Source: an uncultured bacterium
GTDB lineage: Bacteria; Cyanobacteriota; Vampirovibrionia; Gastranaerophilales; Gastranaerophilaceae
Assembly (NCBI GenBank): GCA_949284985.1
Contig: CASDWY010000004.1
Span: 51,344-115,343 of the forward strand
Length of the DNA stretch: 64,000 bases
Direction: 5' to 3'
The translations under genes and the position numbers were made by a program. The notes under the pieces are model-generated. The model made no database searches. It had not been told where the DNA came from and worked only from the letters and a program-made list of their open reading frames with translations. Positions 8,361 through 17,688 of this stretch are shown piece after piece. Each line of letters starts with the position of its first letter. The stretch's first letter is position 1.

Positions 8361-8990
8361 ATGGATATAAAAGCTAGAAAGAGTTTGATATTATTTGCGG
8401 CGATGTTAACAATTAGTGCGACAGCGGCAAATTGTGAATCATTATTTACGATGTCTGCGATGCAATCTTATTATGCTGAGCCAAAATCTCTCTATGGGTC
8501 TGTGAGAGCTCGCAGTGTTGGTGATGTTGTAACAATTATTTTGAATGAGTCTGTAAAAAGTGTTGATAATTTAACTTATGATTCAGAACGTTCATCAATG
8601 ACTCAAGATAATTTTAGTTCGTTGATTAATCGTATTTTGCCGGGTAGACCGTTAAATAATGAATGGAACCAATTTGGTGGTGGAAATACAGTTACGTCCA
8701 GTTCTTCAACTAATAGAAATATGGCGTTTCAGAATAGTATAACCGTACAAGTAGTACAGCTTTTGCCAAATGGCAATTTGATGGTTCAAGGTAAAAAAAC
8801 ATTTGTTAATGCAAATGAAAGAGTGGATCTGCTTGTGAGCGGAATAGTCGATCCAAGATTTATTAATGAACAGGGTTATATAGATTCTGCAAATGTAGCT
8901 AACTTGCAATTTGCATTGAATGGAAAAGGCTCTACATCAAGACTGGACAACGAAGGTATTATAAACAGAGTAATAAGATACTTGTTCTAA
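8361..8990 (+). CDS. flgH: Flagellar L-ring protein FlgH
   Basis: A 209-residue protein with an N-terminal export signal and the FlgH core: 'SLYGSVRARSVGDVVTIIL', 'QNSITVQVVQLLPNGNLMVQ' and 'GIVDPRFINEQGYIDSANV'. It forms the outer-membrane ring around the rod, direct evidence for a two-membrane envelope. FlgH is normally a lipoprotein, but here the only Cys near the signal sits in 'TAANCES', where Asn occupies the -1 place usually held by Gly, Ala or Ser; lipidation is therefore uncertain. Confidence 0.9.
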   Translation: MDIKARKSLILFAAMLTISATAANCESLFTMSAMQSYYAEPKSLYGSVRARSVGDVVTIILNESVKSVDNLTYDSERSSMTQDNFSSLINRILPGRPLNNEWNQFGGGNTVTSSSSTNRNMAFQNSITVQVVQLLPNGNLMVQGKKTFVNANERVDLLVSGIVDPRFINEQGYIDSANVANLQFALNGKGSTSRLDNEGIINRVIRYLF

Positions 8991-9019
8991 TAAAAATCTC
9001 AACCGGGGAGAAGAGAAAA

Positions 9020-10123
9020 ATGAGAAAATTAAAGACAGTTTTAATAATTTTAATCTTAATATGTTTTGCGGCACCAATTTCAATGGCGTCAGTTCTTGTA
9101 CGAATTAAAGATGTAGCTCATGTAAAGGGAATACGTGATAACCAACTTGTTGGATATGGTGTAGTTGTAGGTTTACCCGGGACAGGAGACAATTCTCGTT
9201 CTACACAAATTACTAACCAAAGAATGTTACAAAATTTAGGTACAGTTATTGATCAGGCAAATTATATTCAAAAAGGATCAACAGCAGCGGTTATTGTAAC
9301 GGCAATAGTTCCACCATTTGCAAAAAATGGAGATAAAATAGATGTAGTTGTTTCGACAATGGCAGATGCCAAAAGTTTAGAAGGAGGAGTATTGGTTCAA
9401 ACCCAACTGAGGGCACCGAATGGTGAAGTTGTAGCGGTTGCTCAGGGACCTGTATCTGTTGGTGGGGTTAATGTTAGTGCTAACGGTACATCAAAAAGAA
9501 CTACAATAACAACTACCGGTCGTGTTCCTAATGGAGGTATAGTTGAGCGTGATATTATGACTCAAATCGGTGATGAAACATCTTTAACATTGACATTAAA
9601 TAAAGCGGATTATACTCTTATTGCCCGTATTGCTCAAACAATAACAAAAAATGTAGCGGATGCAAAAGCAATTGATGGAAGCAGCGTAGAAGTACAAATT
9701 CCTGCAAAATTTCAAAATGATAGAATTGCTTTTTTATCTATAATTGAAAATCTTGAAATTGCACCGGCTAATGAAAAGGCAAAAGTTGTTGTAAATGAGA
9801 GAACAGGAACAGTTGTTATAGGCAGTCAAGTTAAATTGATGCCTGCTGCGGTTGCTCATGGAAATATAACGGTGTCAATTTCTACAAATAATATGATTTC
9901 ACAGCCTGAACCATTTTCTTTAGGTTCTACAGTTGGCTTTTCAAATAGTACAATAGATGTCCAAAAGACACCCGGAAGTCTTGTTGAAATTCCACGAAAT
10001 TCTACTTTAAATGATTTAGTTAAAGCTCTTAATGCTATTGGAGTTACGCCTGTTGATTTAATTGCAATATTGCAAGCATTAAAGGAATGTGGTTCTTTGC
10101 AAGCGGAAATAGAAATTATATAA
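9020..10123 (+). CDS. flgI: Flagellar P-ring protein FlgI
   Basis: A 367-residue protein with a signal peptide (MRKLKTVLIILILICFAAP) and the family motifs 'LVGYGVVVGLPGTGD', 'NGDKIDVVVSTMADAKSL', 'NERTGTVVIGSQV' and the end 'LNDLVKALNAIGVTPVDLI'. The length equals that of typical FlgI. It assembles in the periplasm around the rod with help from FlgA. The start follows a strong GGGGAGAAGAG site. It lies between flgH and flgJ, the standard order. Confidence 0.95.
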   Translation: MRKLKTVLIILILICFAAPISMASVLVRIKDVAHVKGIRDNQLVGYGVVVGLPGTGDNSRSTQITNQRMLQNLGTVIDQANYIQKGSTAAVIVTAIVPPFAKNGDKIDVVVSTMADAKSLEGGVLVQTQLRAPNGEVVAVAQGPVSVGGVNVSANGTSKRTTITTTGRVPNGGIVERDIMTQIGDETSLTLTLNKADYTLIARIAQTITKNVADAKAIDGSSVEVQIPAKFQNDRIAFLSIIENLEIAPANEKAKVVVNERTGTVVIGSQVKLMPAAVAHGNITVSISTNNMISQPEPFSLGSTVGFSNSTIDVQKTPGSLVEIPRNSTLNDLVKALNAIGVTPVDLIAILQALKECGSLQAEIEII

Positions 10124-10138
10124 GTATAAGGATAAAAA

Positions 10139-10471
10139 ATGATTACACCTAATATAAATATGGCACCAACAATTGATGCGGTTAACCGTGAAACCCAAGT
10201 TGTCAACGATATCAAAAGGGCAGGGAATGAAAAAGCCCAGTTGAAAAAAGTTTCACAGGAGTTTGAGTCTATTTTTATAACGCAAATGCTTAATATGCTT
10301 GATAAAACAGTTGACGAAGAAGGCGGCATCTTTGGTAAAGGCAAATACATGGAAAACTTTAAATCTTTTATCTACAACGAGATGGGTCGTGAAATGGCAT
10401 CGGATCCAAGAACTACTTTTGGATTTGCTAAACAAATATATGAGCAAATGGAACGTTATACAACAGATTAA
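10139..10471 (+). CDS. flgJ: FlgJ rod-binding domain protein (no muramidase domain)
   Basis: A 110-residue protein corresponding only to the N-terminal rod-capping half of enterobacterial FlgJ: 'VSQEFESIFITQMLNMLDKT' then a 'GGIFGKGKYMENFKSFIYNE' region and 'FGFAKQIYEQME'. It is thought to act as the rod cap or scaffold. The peptidoglycan-cutting domain found in two-domain FlgJ is missing and is probably supplied by the transglycosylase at 5393. It lies just after flgI, as expected. Confidence 0.85.
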   Translation: MITPNINMAPTIDAVNRETQVVNDIKRAGNEKAQLKKVSQEFESIFITQMLNMLDKTVDEEGGIFGKGKYMENFKSFIYNEMGREMASDPRTTFGFAKQIYEQMERYTTD

Positions 10472-10480
10472 GGAGTAAAA

Positions 10481-10753
10481 ATGATTGGAGCAGTAGAAAA
10501 TAGTAATATTAGTGCAGTAAGATTTTTTAATGCCACAAATGCGTTTAATAAAACTAATCAAGTAAAATCTGAAAATCAAACTCCAAAAGAGGATTTGGGT
10601 GTTGAGATTAAGGACAATTCATTGCTTAAAAATATTAATGTAGCAGAGATAAAGCAGTTTGCTGATTCTGTTGGAGAAACAAATTTATCGGATGAAGATA
10701 TAAAATACGGTTTAAAATATGGTAGAAGTGTACTTATTGACTATTCAGCGTAA
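10481..10753 (+). CDS. Small protein in the flgM position, unidentified
   Basis: A 90-residue polar protein beginning MIGAVENSNISAVRFFNA. The middle is Asn- and Lys-rich and probably disordered; the C-terminal third contains two short helices, the last 'LSDEDIKYGLKYGRSVLID'. It sits between flgJ and flgN, where the anti-sigma factor FlgM is often encoded, and small size with a disordered first half would suit FlgM. However, I cannot see a convincing FlgM C-terminal sigma-28-binding pattern, and the final helix seems to be missing. I therefore leave the symbol empty. It has a good GGAG site and nine-base gaps to its neighbours' coding regions. Confidence 0.6.
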   Translation: MIGAVENSNISAVRFFNATNAFNKTNQVKSENQTPKEDLGVEIKDNSLLKNINVAEIKQFADSVGETNLSDEDIKYGLKYGRSVLIDYSA

Positions 10754-10761
10754 AGGATAAA

Positions 10762-11253
10762 ATGGAAAAATTAAACGAAATAAAAAATTTAATAAATGAT
10801 GAGATAGCTTTATATACAGAGTTGAGTTCTCTGTTTGAAAAGAAGCGTAAAGTATTAATTGCAAATGATGTAGAAAATTTGCTTGCAGTTGATGAAAAAA
10901 TACTTATCAAAGTAGAAGAAATAAAAGCATCAGTAAATTACAGACAAACAATAACCGCACATATTGGCAGAAGTGATATGAGCTTGTCAGAAATGATTGA
11001 TGTTGCTAATAAATTTGACAAAAATTTATCTGAAGAATTATCTAAAGCACAGAAGCAAATAAATAGTTTAATCGAAAAACTTGCTGGACAAGAGCGAGTT
11101 ATTAAGGAACTTTTGCGTCATGGTATGACAATGGTTTCAAAAACATTGAATATGATTTCAAATGCGGTATCAGTTGCCGGTGATTATAATAGTTCTGGTA
11201 AGAACGTACAAAGTGAAATAGATAAAATATCTTCTATTGTAGAAGAAGTATAG
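10762..11253 (+). CDS. flgN: Flagellar export chaperone FlgN-like
   Basis: A 163-residue, almost entirely helical and coiled-coil protein: 'LNEIKNLINDEIALYTELSSL', 'EKKRKVLIANDVENLLAVDE' and a long C-terminal helix. The 'L...L...KR..L...D...L' pattern is that of the FlgN family, which escorts the hook-filament junction proteins FlgK and FlgL to the export gate. Those two substrates are encoded directly downstream, which strongly supports the call. Confidence 0.82.
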   Translation: MEKLNEIKNLINDEIALYTELSSLFEKKRKVLIANDVENLLAVDEKILIKVEEIKASVNYRQTITAHIGRSDMSLSEMIDVANKFDKNLSEELSKAQKQINSLIEKLAGQERVIKELLRHGMTMVSKTLNMISNAVSVAGDYNSSGKNVQSEIDKISSIVEEV

Positions 11254-11267
11254 CGGAAGGTAAAACA

Positions 11268-12827
11268 ATGTCGATAATAGGAAGCATGAATATAGCGCAA
11301 TCAGCACTAAACGTTAATCAAATGGGATTGATGGTTGTTTCAAATAACGTTGCAAATATGAATACACCCGGGTATTTAAAGCAAAGACTTAATCAGGCAG
11401 AAATGTTGGGTTATACTCCTTATGCCAGTTCAAAGGGTATTCAAATATATACAGGCGGTGGAGTTACAATTACAGACATTTCTCAGTATACAAATCAGCA
11501 GATGTTGGATTATATGAATACTCAAAATTCTGAGCTGGAAGCACTAAATGCAAAACTTAGCGGCTTGGGAGATCTTGCTGATATTATGAACGAACTTGGT
11601 GATGGTGCATTGTCGGAAGCAATGACGGATTTCTATGCTGCAGCACAAAGACTTACGCAAAACCCAAGTGATTCTGTTTTGCGTATAAACTACATAAATG
11701 CTGCTCAAAATGTTGCAGAAAAGTTTAATGAAATTTCATCTTCTTTAACAACTAAGCGCAATGAGCTTGTTGGCGATGTAAATTATCCTCAATCAGTTAA
11801 AGAAAGCCAAGCTGGTATTATTACTGAGTCTGTTAATTCAATTTTGAGCCAAATAGCTACTCTTAATGATACGATTGGCAAAATGTCCAGTACGGATTCT
11901 ACCTCAAATAATTTGATTAATCAGAGAAACTCATTGCTTTCAGAATTATCCTCACTGGTAGATTTTTCCTCAACTATAAATGCAAATGGTGCAGTTAATA
12001 TTAAGATTGCCGGAGTAGATGTTATTCAAGGCGGAACGCAAACTGCAAAATTAGATATAACTGTTGGAGGTGCGGATAATCCTGCAAAAGTGCAAATAGT
12101 ATCAACAGATGATTCTTCAAAAGTGAAAATTAGCGACATTAGTGAAAATCTTACGGGAGGACAGCTAAAAGGTGTATTAGATGCAGCTTCAAACAGTGCA
12201 GATGGTATAACTTTTGCAAAAGTTCAAGATTCAATAAACTTGCTCGCCAAAACATTTGCTGAGGAAGTTAACGCAATTCAGTTATTTAATGATGGGAATA
12301 CTGCAGCAATGGCAATAGGTTTAGATGCGGATGGTAACAAAATACTTGTACCGTCGACGGAACCTATTTTCCAAATACCTGCAGACGGTGCTGATTTTGA
12401 TGCATCTAATATTAAAATCAATCAGGCAGTTTATGACAATCCTAATTTAATTGCGACAGCAAGAGTAGAGATTGATGCTGATGGTAATCCGTTAGATCCT
12501 TTAGCTATAGGTAATACAAATAATTTGAAAGAAGTAATTGCTTTGCAAACAAAAAACTTTAAGGAGCTAGGCGGTGTTACTTTTGAATCCAGTTTAAAAA
12601 GTTTAGTTACAAGGGTAGCATTAGAAGCAGATGAATATCAAAATAAAGCAGATGCTCAAGCTGATGTGGTTGACCAAATTCAAAATAAATATGTTTCAAA
12701 CGGAGCTGTTAATTTAGATGAAGAATTGGTTGATATGGTTAAGTACCAAAGAGCTTACGAGGCAGCATCAAGAGTTTTTTCTGCTTGCAACGAAATGCTG
12801 CAAGTATTGGTATCATTAGGAAAGTAG
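11268..12827 (+). CDS. flgK: Hook-filament junction protein FlgK (HAP1)
   Basis: A 519-residue protein with the FlgK N-terminus 'NQMGLMVVSNNVANMNTPGY', 'ALSEAMTDFYAAAQRLTQNP', 'NLINQRNSLLSELSSLVD', and the C-terminal 'VNLDEELVDMVKYQRAYEAA'. Length is within the family range. It is exported through the flagellar apparatus and joins hook to filament. It lies between its chaperone gene flgN and its partner flgL. Confidence 0.93.
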   Translation: MSIIGSMNIAQSALNVNQMGLMVVSNNVANMNTPGYLKQRLNQAEMLGYTPYASSKGIQIYTGGGVTITDISQYTNQQMLDYMNTQNSELEALNAKLSGLGDLADIMNELGDGALSEAMTDFYAAAQRLTQNPSDSVLRINYINAAQNVAEKFNEISSSLTTKRNELVGDVNYPQSVKESQAGIITESVNSILSQIATLNDTIGKMSSTDSTSNNLINQRNSLLSELSSLVDFSSTINANGAVNIKIAGVDVIQGGTQTAKLDITVGGADNPAKVQIVSTDDSSKVKISDISENLTGGQLKGVLDAASNSADGITFAKVQDSINLLAKTFAEEVNAIQLFNDGNTAAMAIGLDADGNKILVPSTEPIFQIPADGADFDASNIKINQAVYDNPNLIATARVEIDADGNPLDPLAIGNTNNLKEVIALQTKNFKELGGVTFESSLKSLVTRVALEADEYQNKADAQADVVDQIQNKYVSNGAVNLDEELVDMVKYQRAYEAASRVFSACNEMLQVLVSLGK

Positions 12828-12833
12828 GTAGAT

Positions 12834-13790
12834 ATGATTACAAGAGTTTCAACAATATCTATGCAAAATAATTTAATAAATCAATTGGCTAGCAATCAAA
12901 GTAAAATGTATGAGCTCCAAATCCAGGCTATGACCGGCAAAAAAGTCAATAGTTTTTTGGATAATCCGGTTGATGCCGCTAAAATATTGACGCTTAATAA
13001 TGGGATTGGAAAAGTAGAAAGTTATCAAAAGAATGTGGCAGCTGCTCAAGGTGAATATGATGCAATGGATAGCGCATTGGAAATTGTTGTTGAGAAGCTT
13101 CAACGTGTAAATGAGCTTGCGAATTCTGCAGCAAATGAGTATCAAACAAAAGAAAGTCTTGAAGCAATAAAAAATGAACTCGCTTCTATAAAACAGACAA
13201 TTGTAGATATGGCCAATACACAGTACGATGGTAAATATATATTTTCTGGAACAAATATTGAAACCCCATCTTTTATAATGTCAGATGATGGCACAATAAC
13301 ATATGGAGGTACTCCTCAAACGGGTGATTATAAAAGACAATTAGAGGTGGCTGAGGGGACGTATCTTACTCTGAATGCGGCGGGGGATAGTGTTTTCGGG
13401 TCTTATAATGCTGTAGATGGAACAGGTGAAGGACTTTTTAAAACTATTTCAGATCTCGAAAAAGCTATCGATGAAGCAAGCAGCGATGATGAAGCGGTTA
13501 GTAAAGCCGGTTTTGCGGCAATAAGAGAGTCAATTAATTCTGTACATAATGATATAACCACTGTAACAAACACAAGAACACAGTTTGGTACGTTGGCTCA
13601 AAAGGCAGATTTGAGTGAAAATTCTCTTGCTGATAATTTGATTTTATTGCAATCGGATCGTTCAGAAGTGCAAGATGTTGATCTTTTTGAAGCTTATAGT
13701 AACTTAATTTCACAGCAATACGCACTTCAAGCATCTATGCAAGTTGGTGCAATGACTTTACAGCAAAGCTCATTGCTCAACTATATTTAA
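12834..13790 (+). CDS. flgL: Hook-filament junction protein FlgL (HAP3)
   Basis: A 318-residue flagellin-like protein. The N-terminal coiled coil contains 'AMTGKKVNSFLDNPVDAAKI' and 'LQRVNELANSAANEYQTKES'; the 'YDGKYIFSGTNIETPSF' segment and the C-terminal 'DLFEAYSNLISQQYALQASM' are characteristic of FlgL rather than flagellin. It forms the second junction layer with FlgK. It is the last gene of the operon and is followed by a terminator. No flagellin gene is in the window. Confidence 0.92.
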   Translation: MITRVSTISMQNNLINQLASNQSKMYELQIQAMTGKKVNSFLDNPVDAAKILTLNNGIGKVESYQKNVAAAQGEYDAMDSALEIVVEKLQRVNELANSAANEYQTKESLEAIKNELASIKQTIVDMANTQYDGKYIFSGTNIETPSFIMSDDGTITYGGTPQTGDYKRQLEVAEGTYLTLNAAGDSVFGSYNAVDGTGEGLFKTISDLEKAIDEASSDDEAVSKAGFAAIRESINSVHNDITTVTNTRTQFGTLAQKADLSENSLADNLILLQSDRSEVQDVDLFEAYSNLISQQYALQASMQVGAMTLQQSSLLNYI

Positions 13791-13819
13791 ATTTAATTAC
13801 CTAAAACTTACCATTTTTT

Positions 13820-13845
13820 AAGGGCATTTATGTCCTTTTTTTTTT
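13820..13845 (+). terminator. Rho-independent terminator after flgL
   Basis: AAGGGCA (13820-13826), a TTTA loop and TGTCCTT (13831-13837) form a seven-pair stem with one G-T pair, running into a tract of nine to ten T. It lies 30 bases after the flgL stop and closes the flagellar operon before hom. Confidence 0.85.
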
Positions 13846-13916
13846 GTTTAATTTTAATAAAAATGACTTTTTTCATGATTTGTGTTTTAATTAAATATCA
13901 AGTAAGAGGAATTTTT

Positions 13917-15191
13917 ATGAAAAAAATTAACGTAGGTATAATCGGGCTCGGTACAGTAGGCTCCGGAGTTGTAAAAACACTTAGAAATCTTGACTATATT
14001 GAGGTTGTTCAAATTGCTGTAAAATCTTTAAATAAGAAAAGAAATATTGAAAATCTCGACGAAAGCTTATTAACAACTGATAGTTTTTCAGTTGTTAATA
14101 ACCCAAAAGTTGATATTGTAGTTGAGCTTATTGGTGGAGTTAATCCGGCGTTTGAGCTTATTAAAAAAGCTATAGAAAATCATAAGCATATTGTGACAGC
14201 AAATAAAGAGCTTTTAGCAAAGCATGGTGAAGAGTTGTTTAAATTAGCTGAAAAAAATAATGTTGTTATTATGTATGAAGCAGCTGTTGGCGGCGGTATA
14301 CCGATTATAATGCCTGTAAAGATGGCTCTTAGCGCAAATCGAATTGACAAAATAGCAGCTATTTTGAACGGCACTACAAATTATATTTTAACCAAAATGG
14401 AGCAAGAGGGAGCAAGCTATGGCGATGTTTTAGCTGAAGCTCAAAGGCTTGGTTATGCAGAAACAGATCCGACAGGTGATGTCGAAGGTTTTGATGCTGC
14501 GTATAAAATTGCTACTCTTGCAACAATTGCTTTCAAAAAAAGGGTTAATATAAAAAATATTTATCGTGAAGGAATTACAAATATTTCTGCAAAAGATATG
14601 GCTTATGCAAAACAGCTTGGATATAAAATAAAACTTATAGCATTAGCTAAAATGAAAAATAACAAAGCCGATGTTAGAGTACATCCAATGTTGGTAAAGA
14701 CCTCTCATACGTTAGCGAATATAAACGGAGTAACAAATGCAGTAATGTTACAAGGAGAACCGGTAGGACAGATTGTGTTGTCAGGACCAGGTGCAGGAGA
14801 ATTTCCGACTGCAAGTTCTGTTGTTGGGGATATAATCGCAATATCTTCAGAGCTGCATAAATCAGAAGTAATGTTGCCTATGATGCGTTGTAAGCATGAA
14901 CAAAATGCAGTTCCTGTAGAAATTAAAGATACAAAAAATAAATATTATATTTTGTTAAATGTTAGCAATGAACCCGGTGTTATAGGAATAATCGGTGGCG
15001 TATGCGGTAAGCATAATATAAATCTTGCAAGTCTTTTGCAAAAAGATAGTGATGAAGCGGATGATATGTCTGCTGAAGTTGTTGTAATTACTGCAAAATG
15101 TTTGGAGGCAGATGTACAAGCAGCTATTACGGAATTGAAGTTAAATAATTGCATAAAGGAAGTTAAAAACTTAATAAGAGTAATGGAGTAG
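13917..15191 (+). CDS. hom: Homoserine dehydrogenase
   Basis: A 424-residue enzyme that reduces aspartate semialdehyde to homoserine in the threonine and methionine pathway. The N-terminal NAD(P)-binding motif '[14 protein letters not shown]' starts at residue 6; '[16 protein letters not shown]' and '[19 protein letters not shown]' belong to the catalytic domain, and '[19 protein letters not shown]' is the family signature. A C-terminal ACT domain ('[20 protein letters not shown]') suggests feedback control by threonine. I start it at the ATG at 13917, preceded by AAGAGGA; an open upstream extension would run back over the flgL terminator. thrC follows five bases after its stop. Confidence 0.95.
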   Translation: MKKINVGIIGLGTVGSGVVKTLRNLDYIEVVQIAVKSLNKKRNIENLDESLLTTDSFSVVNNPKVDIVVELIGGVNPAFELIKKAIENHKHIVTANKELLAKHGEELFKLAEKNNVVIMYEAAVGGGIPIIMPVKMALSANRIDKIAAILNGTTNYILTKMEQEGASYGDVLAEAQRLGYAETDPTGDVEGFDAAYKIATLATIAFKKRVNIKNIYREGITNISAKDMAYAKQLGYKIKLIALAKMKNNKADVRVHPMLVKTSHTLANINGVTNAVMLQGEPVGQIVLSGPGAGEFPTASSVVGDIIAISSELHKSEVMLPMMRCKHEQNAVPVEIKDTKNKYYILLNVSNEPGVIGIIGGVCGKHNINLASLLQKDSDEADDMSAEVVVITAKCLEADVQAAITELKLNNCIKEVKNLIRVME

Positions 15192-15196
15192 AAGAA

Positions 15197-16267
15197 ATGA
15201 GCACAAGTCAACATTATCAAGGTCTTATAAACAAGTATAAATCAAATCTTCCGGTTTCGGAAAAAACACCTGTGGTTACTTTAAACGAAGGTAATACGCC
15301 GCTTGTAAAGGCAGAGAATTTAGCAAAAAAAATTGGTGTGAATTGTGAAATTTATTTAAAGCTTGAAGGTTTGAATCCGACAGGTAGTTTTAAAGACCGA
15401 GGTATGACAATGGCTGTGTCAAAAGCAGCAGAAGAAGGAGCTAAAGCCATAATTTGTGCATCTACAGGAAATACGTCAGCTTCTGCTGCAGCTTATGGTG
15501 CAAAGGCAGGAATGCGCACTTTTGTGTTGATTCCTGATGGTTATATTGCACTTGGAAAATTGTCACAGGCTATGATGTATGGTGCGGAAATTATTGCAAT
15601 TGATGGTAATTTTGATGAGGCACTTGAAGTAGTAAGAACGATTTCTGAAAAATATCCAGTAAAGTTGGTAAATTCTGTTAATCCATATAGGATTGAAGGT
15701 CAAAAAACGGGTGCATTTGAAATAATTGAGGCACTTGGAGATGCTCCGGATTATCATTTTATACCGGTTGGGAATGCAGGAAATATAACGGCATACTGGA
15801 AAGGTTATGAAGAATATTTTGCACAAGGGCGGTCTAAAAAATTGCCTAAAATGATGGGATTTGAAGCTGAAGGTGCTGCCGCTATAGTTAAGGGTGAACG
15901 TATAATGAAGCCGGAAACAATTGCAACTGCTATAAGAATCGGTAATCCTGCAAGCTGGGAGAAAGCAGAAAATGCACGTGATAAAAGTGGCGGAATTATA
16001 AATTTTGTTACAGATGATGAAATTGTTGAAGCATACAGATTGCTTGCAAAAACAGAAGGCGTCTTGGCTGAACCGGCTTCTGCAGCAAGTGTTGCAGGGG
16101 TCATAAAAGCTAATAAACTCGGACTTATTGAACAAGACAAAAAAATAGTTTGTATTCTTACCGGTAACGGGCTTAAAGATCCTGATAGCGCGATTAAATA
16201 TTCCGGTGCTGATGTAAAGAAAACTTCTTCAAATGTAGATGACATTTTGAAGGTTATGAGCCTATAA
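15197..16267 (+). CDS. thrC: Threonine synthase
   Basis: A 356-residue PLP-dependent enzyme that converts O-phosphohomoserine to threonine. It has '[18 protein letters not shown]', the PLP lysine in '[11 protein letters not shown]' (Lys66), '[19 protein letters not shown]' and '[15 protein letters not shown]' for phosphate binding. The length fits the short, bacterial and cyanobacterial type of threonine synthase. It forms an operon with hom; thrB is not in the window. Its stop overlaps the start of the next gene by one base (TAATG). Confidence 0.95.
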   Translation: MSTSQHYQGLINKYKSNLPVSEKTPVVTLNEGNTPLVKAENLAKKIGVNCEIYLKLEGLNPTGSFKDRGMTMAVSKAAEEGAKAIICASTGNTSASAAAYGAKAGMRTFVLIPDGYIALGKLSQAMMYGAEIIAIDGNFDEALEVVRTISEKYPVKLVNSVNPYRIEGQKTGAFEIIEALGDAPDYHFIPVGNAGNITAYWKGYEEYFAQGRSKKLPKMMGFEAEGAAAIVKGERIMKPETIATAIRIGNPASWEKAENARDKSGGIINFVTDDEIVEAYRLLAKTEGVLAEPASAASVAGVIKANKLGLIEQDKKIVCILTGNGLKDPDSAIKYSGADVKKTSSNVDDILKVMSL

Positions 16268-17628
16268 TGCAAAAAGGAGATAAGATAGAGCTTTTTGTAG
16301 AAAAGCTTGTTTTTGAAGGTGCCGGATTGGCTAAAAGGAGTGATTTTACTGTATTTGTTGAGGGTGCGGCACCGCAAGAAAATGTTTTGGCAGAAATTTT
16401 ATCTGTAAATAAGTCTTATGCAAAAGCAAAGGTAGTGGAGGTTTTGTCCCCATCTAAATATAGGGTGAAGCCTTTTTGTGCAATGGCAAACATATGTGGC
16501 GGTTGTAGTTGGCAGCATGTTGCGTATGAGGAACAACTTTGTCAAAAACAAAAAATTGTACAAGAAACTGTAAAAAAAATTGCAGGATTAGATATAGAGG
16601 TTAAGTCTACAATTGCGTCACCTCAAATAAAAGAATATAGACATAAAATACAGTATCCTATCGCTCAAACAAGTGTTTCTAAAAGAATTTTGGCGGGTTA
16701 TTATAAGAAAAATACTCACGAGCTTGTAAATATAAAGCATTGCCCGATTCAACCGATTATAATTGATGAAATTATCGAGTTTATTAGAAAAAAGTCTGGT
16801 GAGTATGGAATTTGTGCTTATGATGAAAAACAGAATAGGGGACTTTTACGCCATGTTGTTTTTCGCCATTCTGTATATAATAATGAAATTTTAGTAATTT
16901 TTGTTATAAATGATGTGTGTTTACAAAAGAATATAGAAAAACTTTCACAGGCTGTGTTTAAGGAATTTGAGCCGGTTATTGGGTGTTTAGTTAATTTTAA
17001 CAATAAAAAAACTAATACAATTCTTGGTAAAGTCACTCAAAAAGTTATTGGACAAGATTTTTATGTTGAAAAACTCGGAAATAAATTCTATCATATTAAT
17101 GCTGCGTCGTTTTTTCAAGTTAATCCTAAGTCTGCAGAAAATATTTTAAAAACAGTAAAAGATATGATTAATGCAGAGGTGAAGAATCCTAGTATTCTTG
17201 ATGCATATTCCGGAGTAGGAAGTTTTGGTATTTATCTTGGTGATATTGCATGTAGAGTTACTTGTGTGGAAGATTTTGCACCTGCTGCTAATGATGCACT
17301 TGAAAATGTTAAACTGAATAATTTTGATAATTTTGAAATTCTCACCGGTGATGCTAAAGTACATTTGAAAAATCTTATGAAACAAGGAAAAAAGTATGAT
17401 GTTGTTATAGTTGATCCTCCGCGTAAAGGGCTTGCATTTGAAGCGGTAGAGACTGCGTGTGCATTGAGTAAAAACTTGCTTGTTTATGTAAGTTGTAATC
17501 CGTCAACGCTTGCAAGAGATTTAAAAATTTTTTCTGAAAAAGGTATGGAAACACTTTATATTCAACCTGTGGATATGTTTTGTCATACTTATCATATAGA
17601 AAATATTGCACTGTTGAAGAAAAAATAA
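16267..17628 (+). CDS. 23S rRNA (uracil-C5)-methyltransferase, RumA/TrmA family
   Basis: A 453-residue enzyme of the TrmA/RlmCD family. An N-terminal TRAM RNA-binding domain ('[20 protein letters not shown]') is followed by the [4Fe-4S] cysteines 'FCAMANICGGC' and 'KHCPIQP', then a Rossmann methyltransferase domain with 'LDAYSGVGSFGIYLG', 'VDPPRKGL' and the catalytic Cys in 'VSCNPSTLARDL'. It transfers a methyl group from S-adenosylmethionine to C5 of a uridine in rRNA or tRNA. Which uridine cannot be told from sequence alone. It is translationally coupled to thrC. Confidence 0.92.
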   Translation: MQKGDKIELFVEKLVFEGAGLAKRSDFTVFVEGAAPQENVLAEILSVNKSYAKAKVVEVLSPSKYRVKPFCAMANICGGCSWQHVAYEEQLCQKQKIVQETVKKIAGLDIEVKSTIASPQIKEYRHKIQYPIAQTSVSKRILAGYYKKNTHELVNIKHCPIQPIIIDEIIEFIRKKSGEYGICAYDEKQNRGLLRHVVFRHSVYNNEILVIFVINDVCLQKNIEKLSQAVFKEFEPVIGCLVNFNNKKTNTILGKVTQKVIGQDFYVEKLGNKFYHINAASFFQVNPKSAENILKTVKDMINAEVKNPSILDAYSGVGSFGIYLGDIACRVTCVEDFAPAANDALENVKLNNFDNFEILTGDAKVHLKNLMKQGKKYDVVIVDPPRKGLAFEAVETACALSKNLLVYVSCNPSTLARDLKIFSEKGMETLYIQPVDMFCHTYHIENIALLKKK

Positions 17629-17688
17629 GATTTTAATGTTTTTATATATGAACTTGCAAAAGCTAATAAATACAGGTAAAATCATTGT

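Noticed and set aside
9856..10350. A 164-codon minus-strand frame over the end of flgI and flgJ.
   Set aside because: It is antisense to two clear flagellar genes and shows no family motif.
15563..16377. Two open frames of about 190 codons on the minus strand across thrC and the start of the methyltransferase gene.
   Set aside because: They are shadows of strongly conserved plus-strand genes, have no ribosome sites, and encode compositionally odd, Cys- and Phe-rich or low-complexity sequences.
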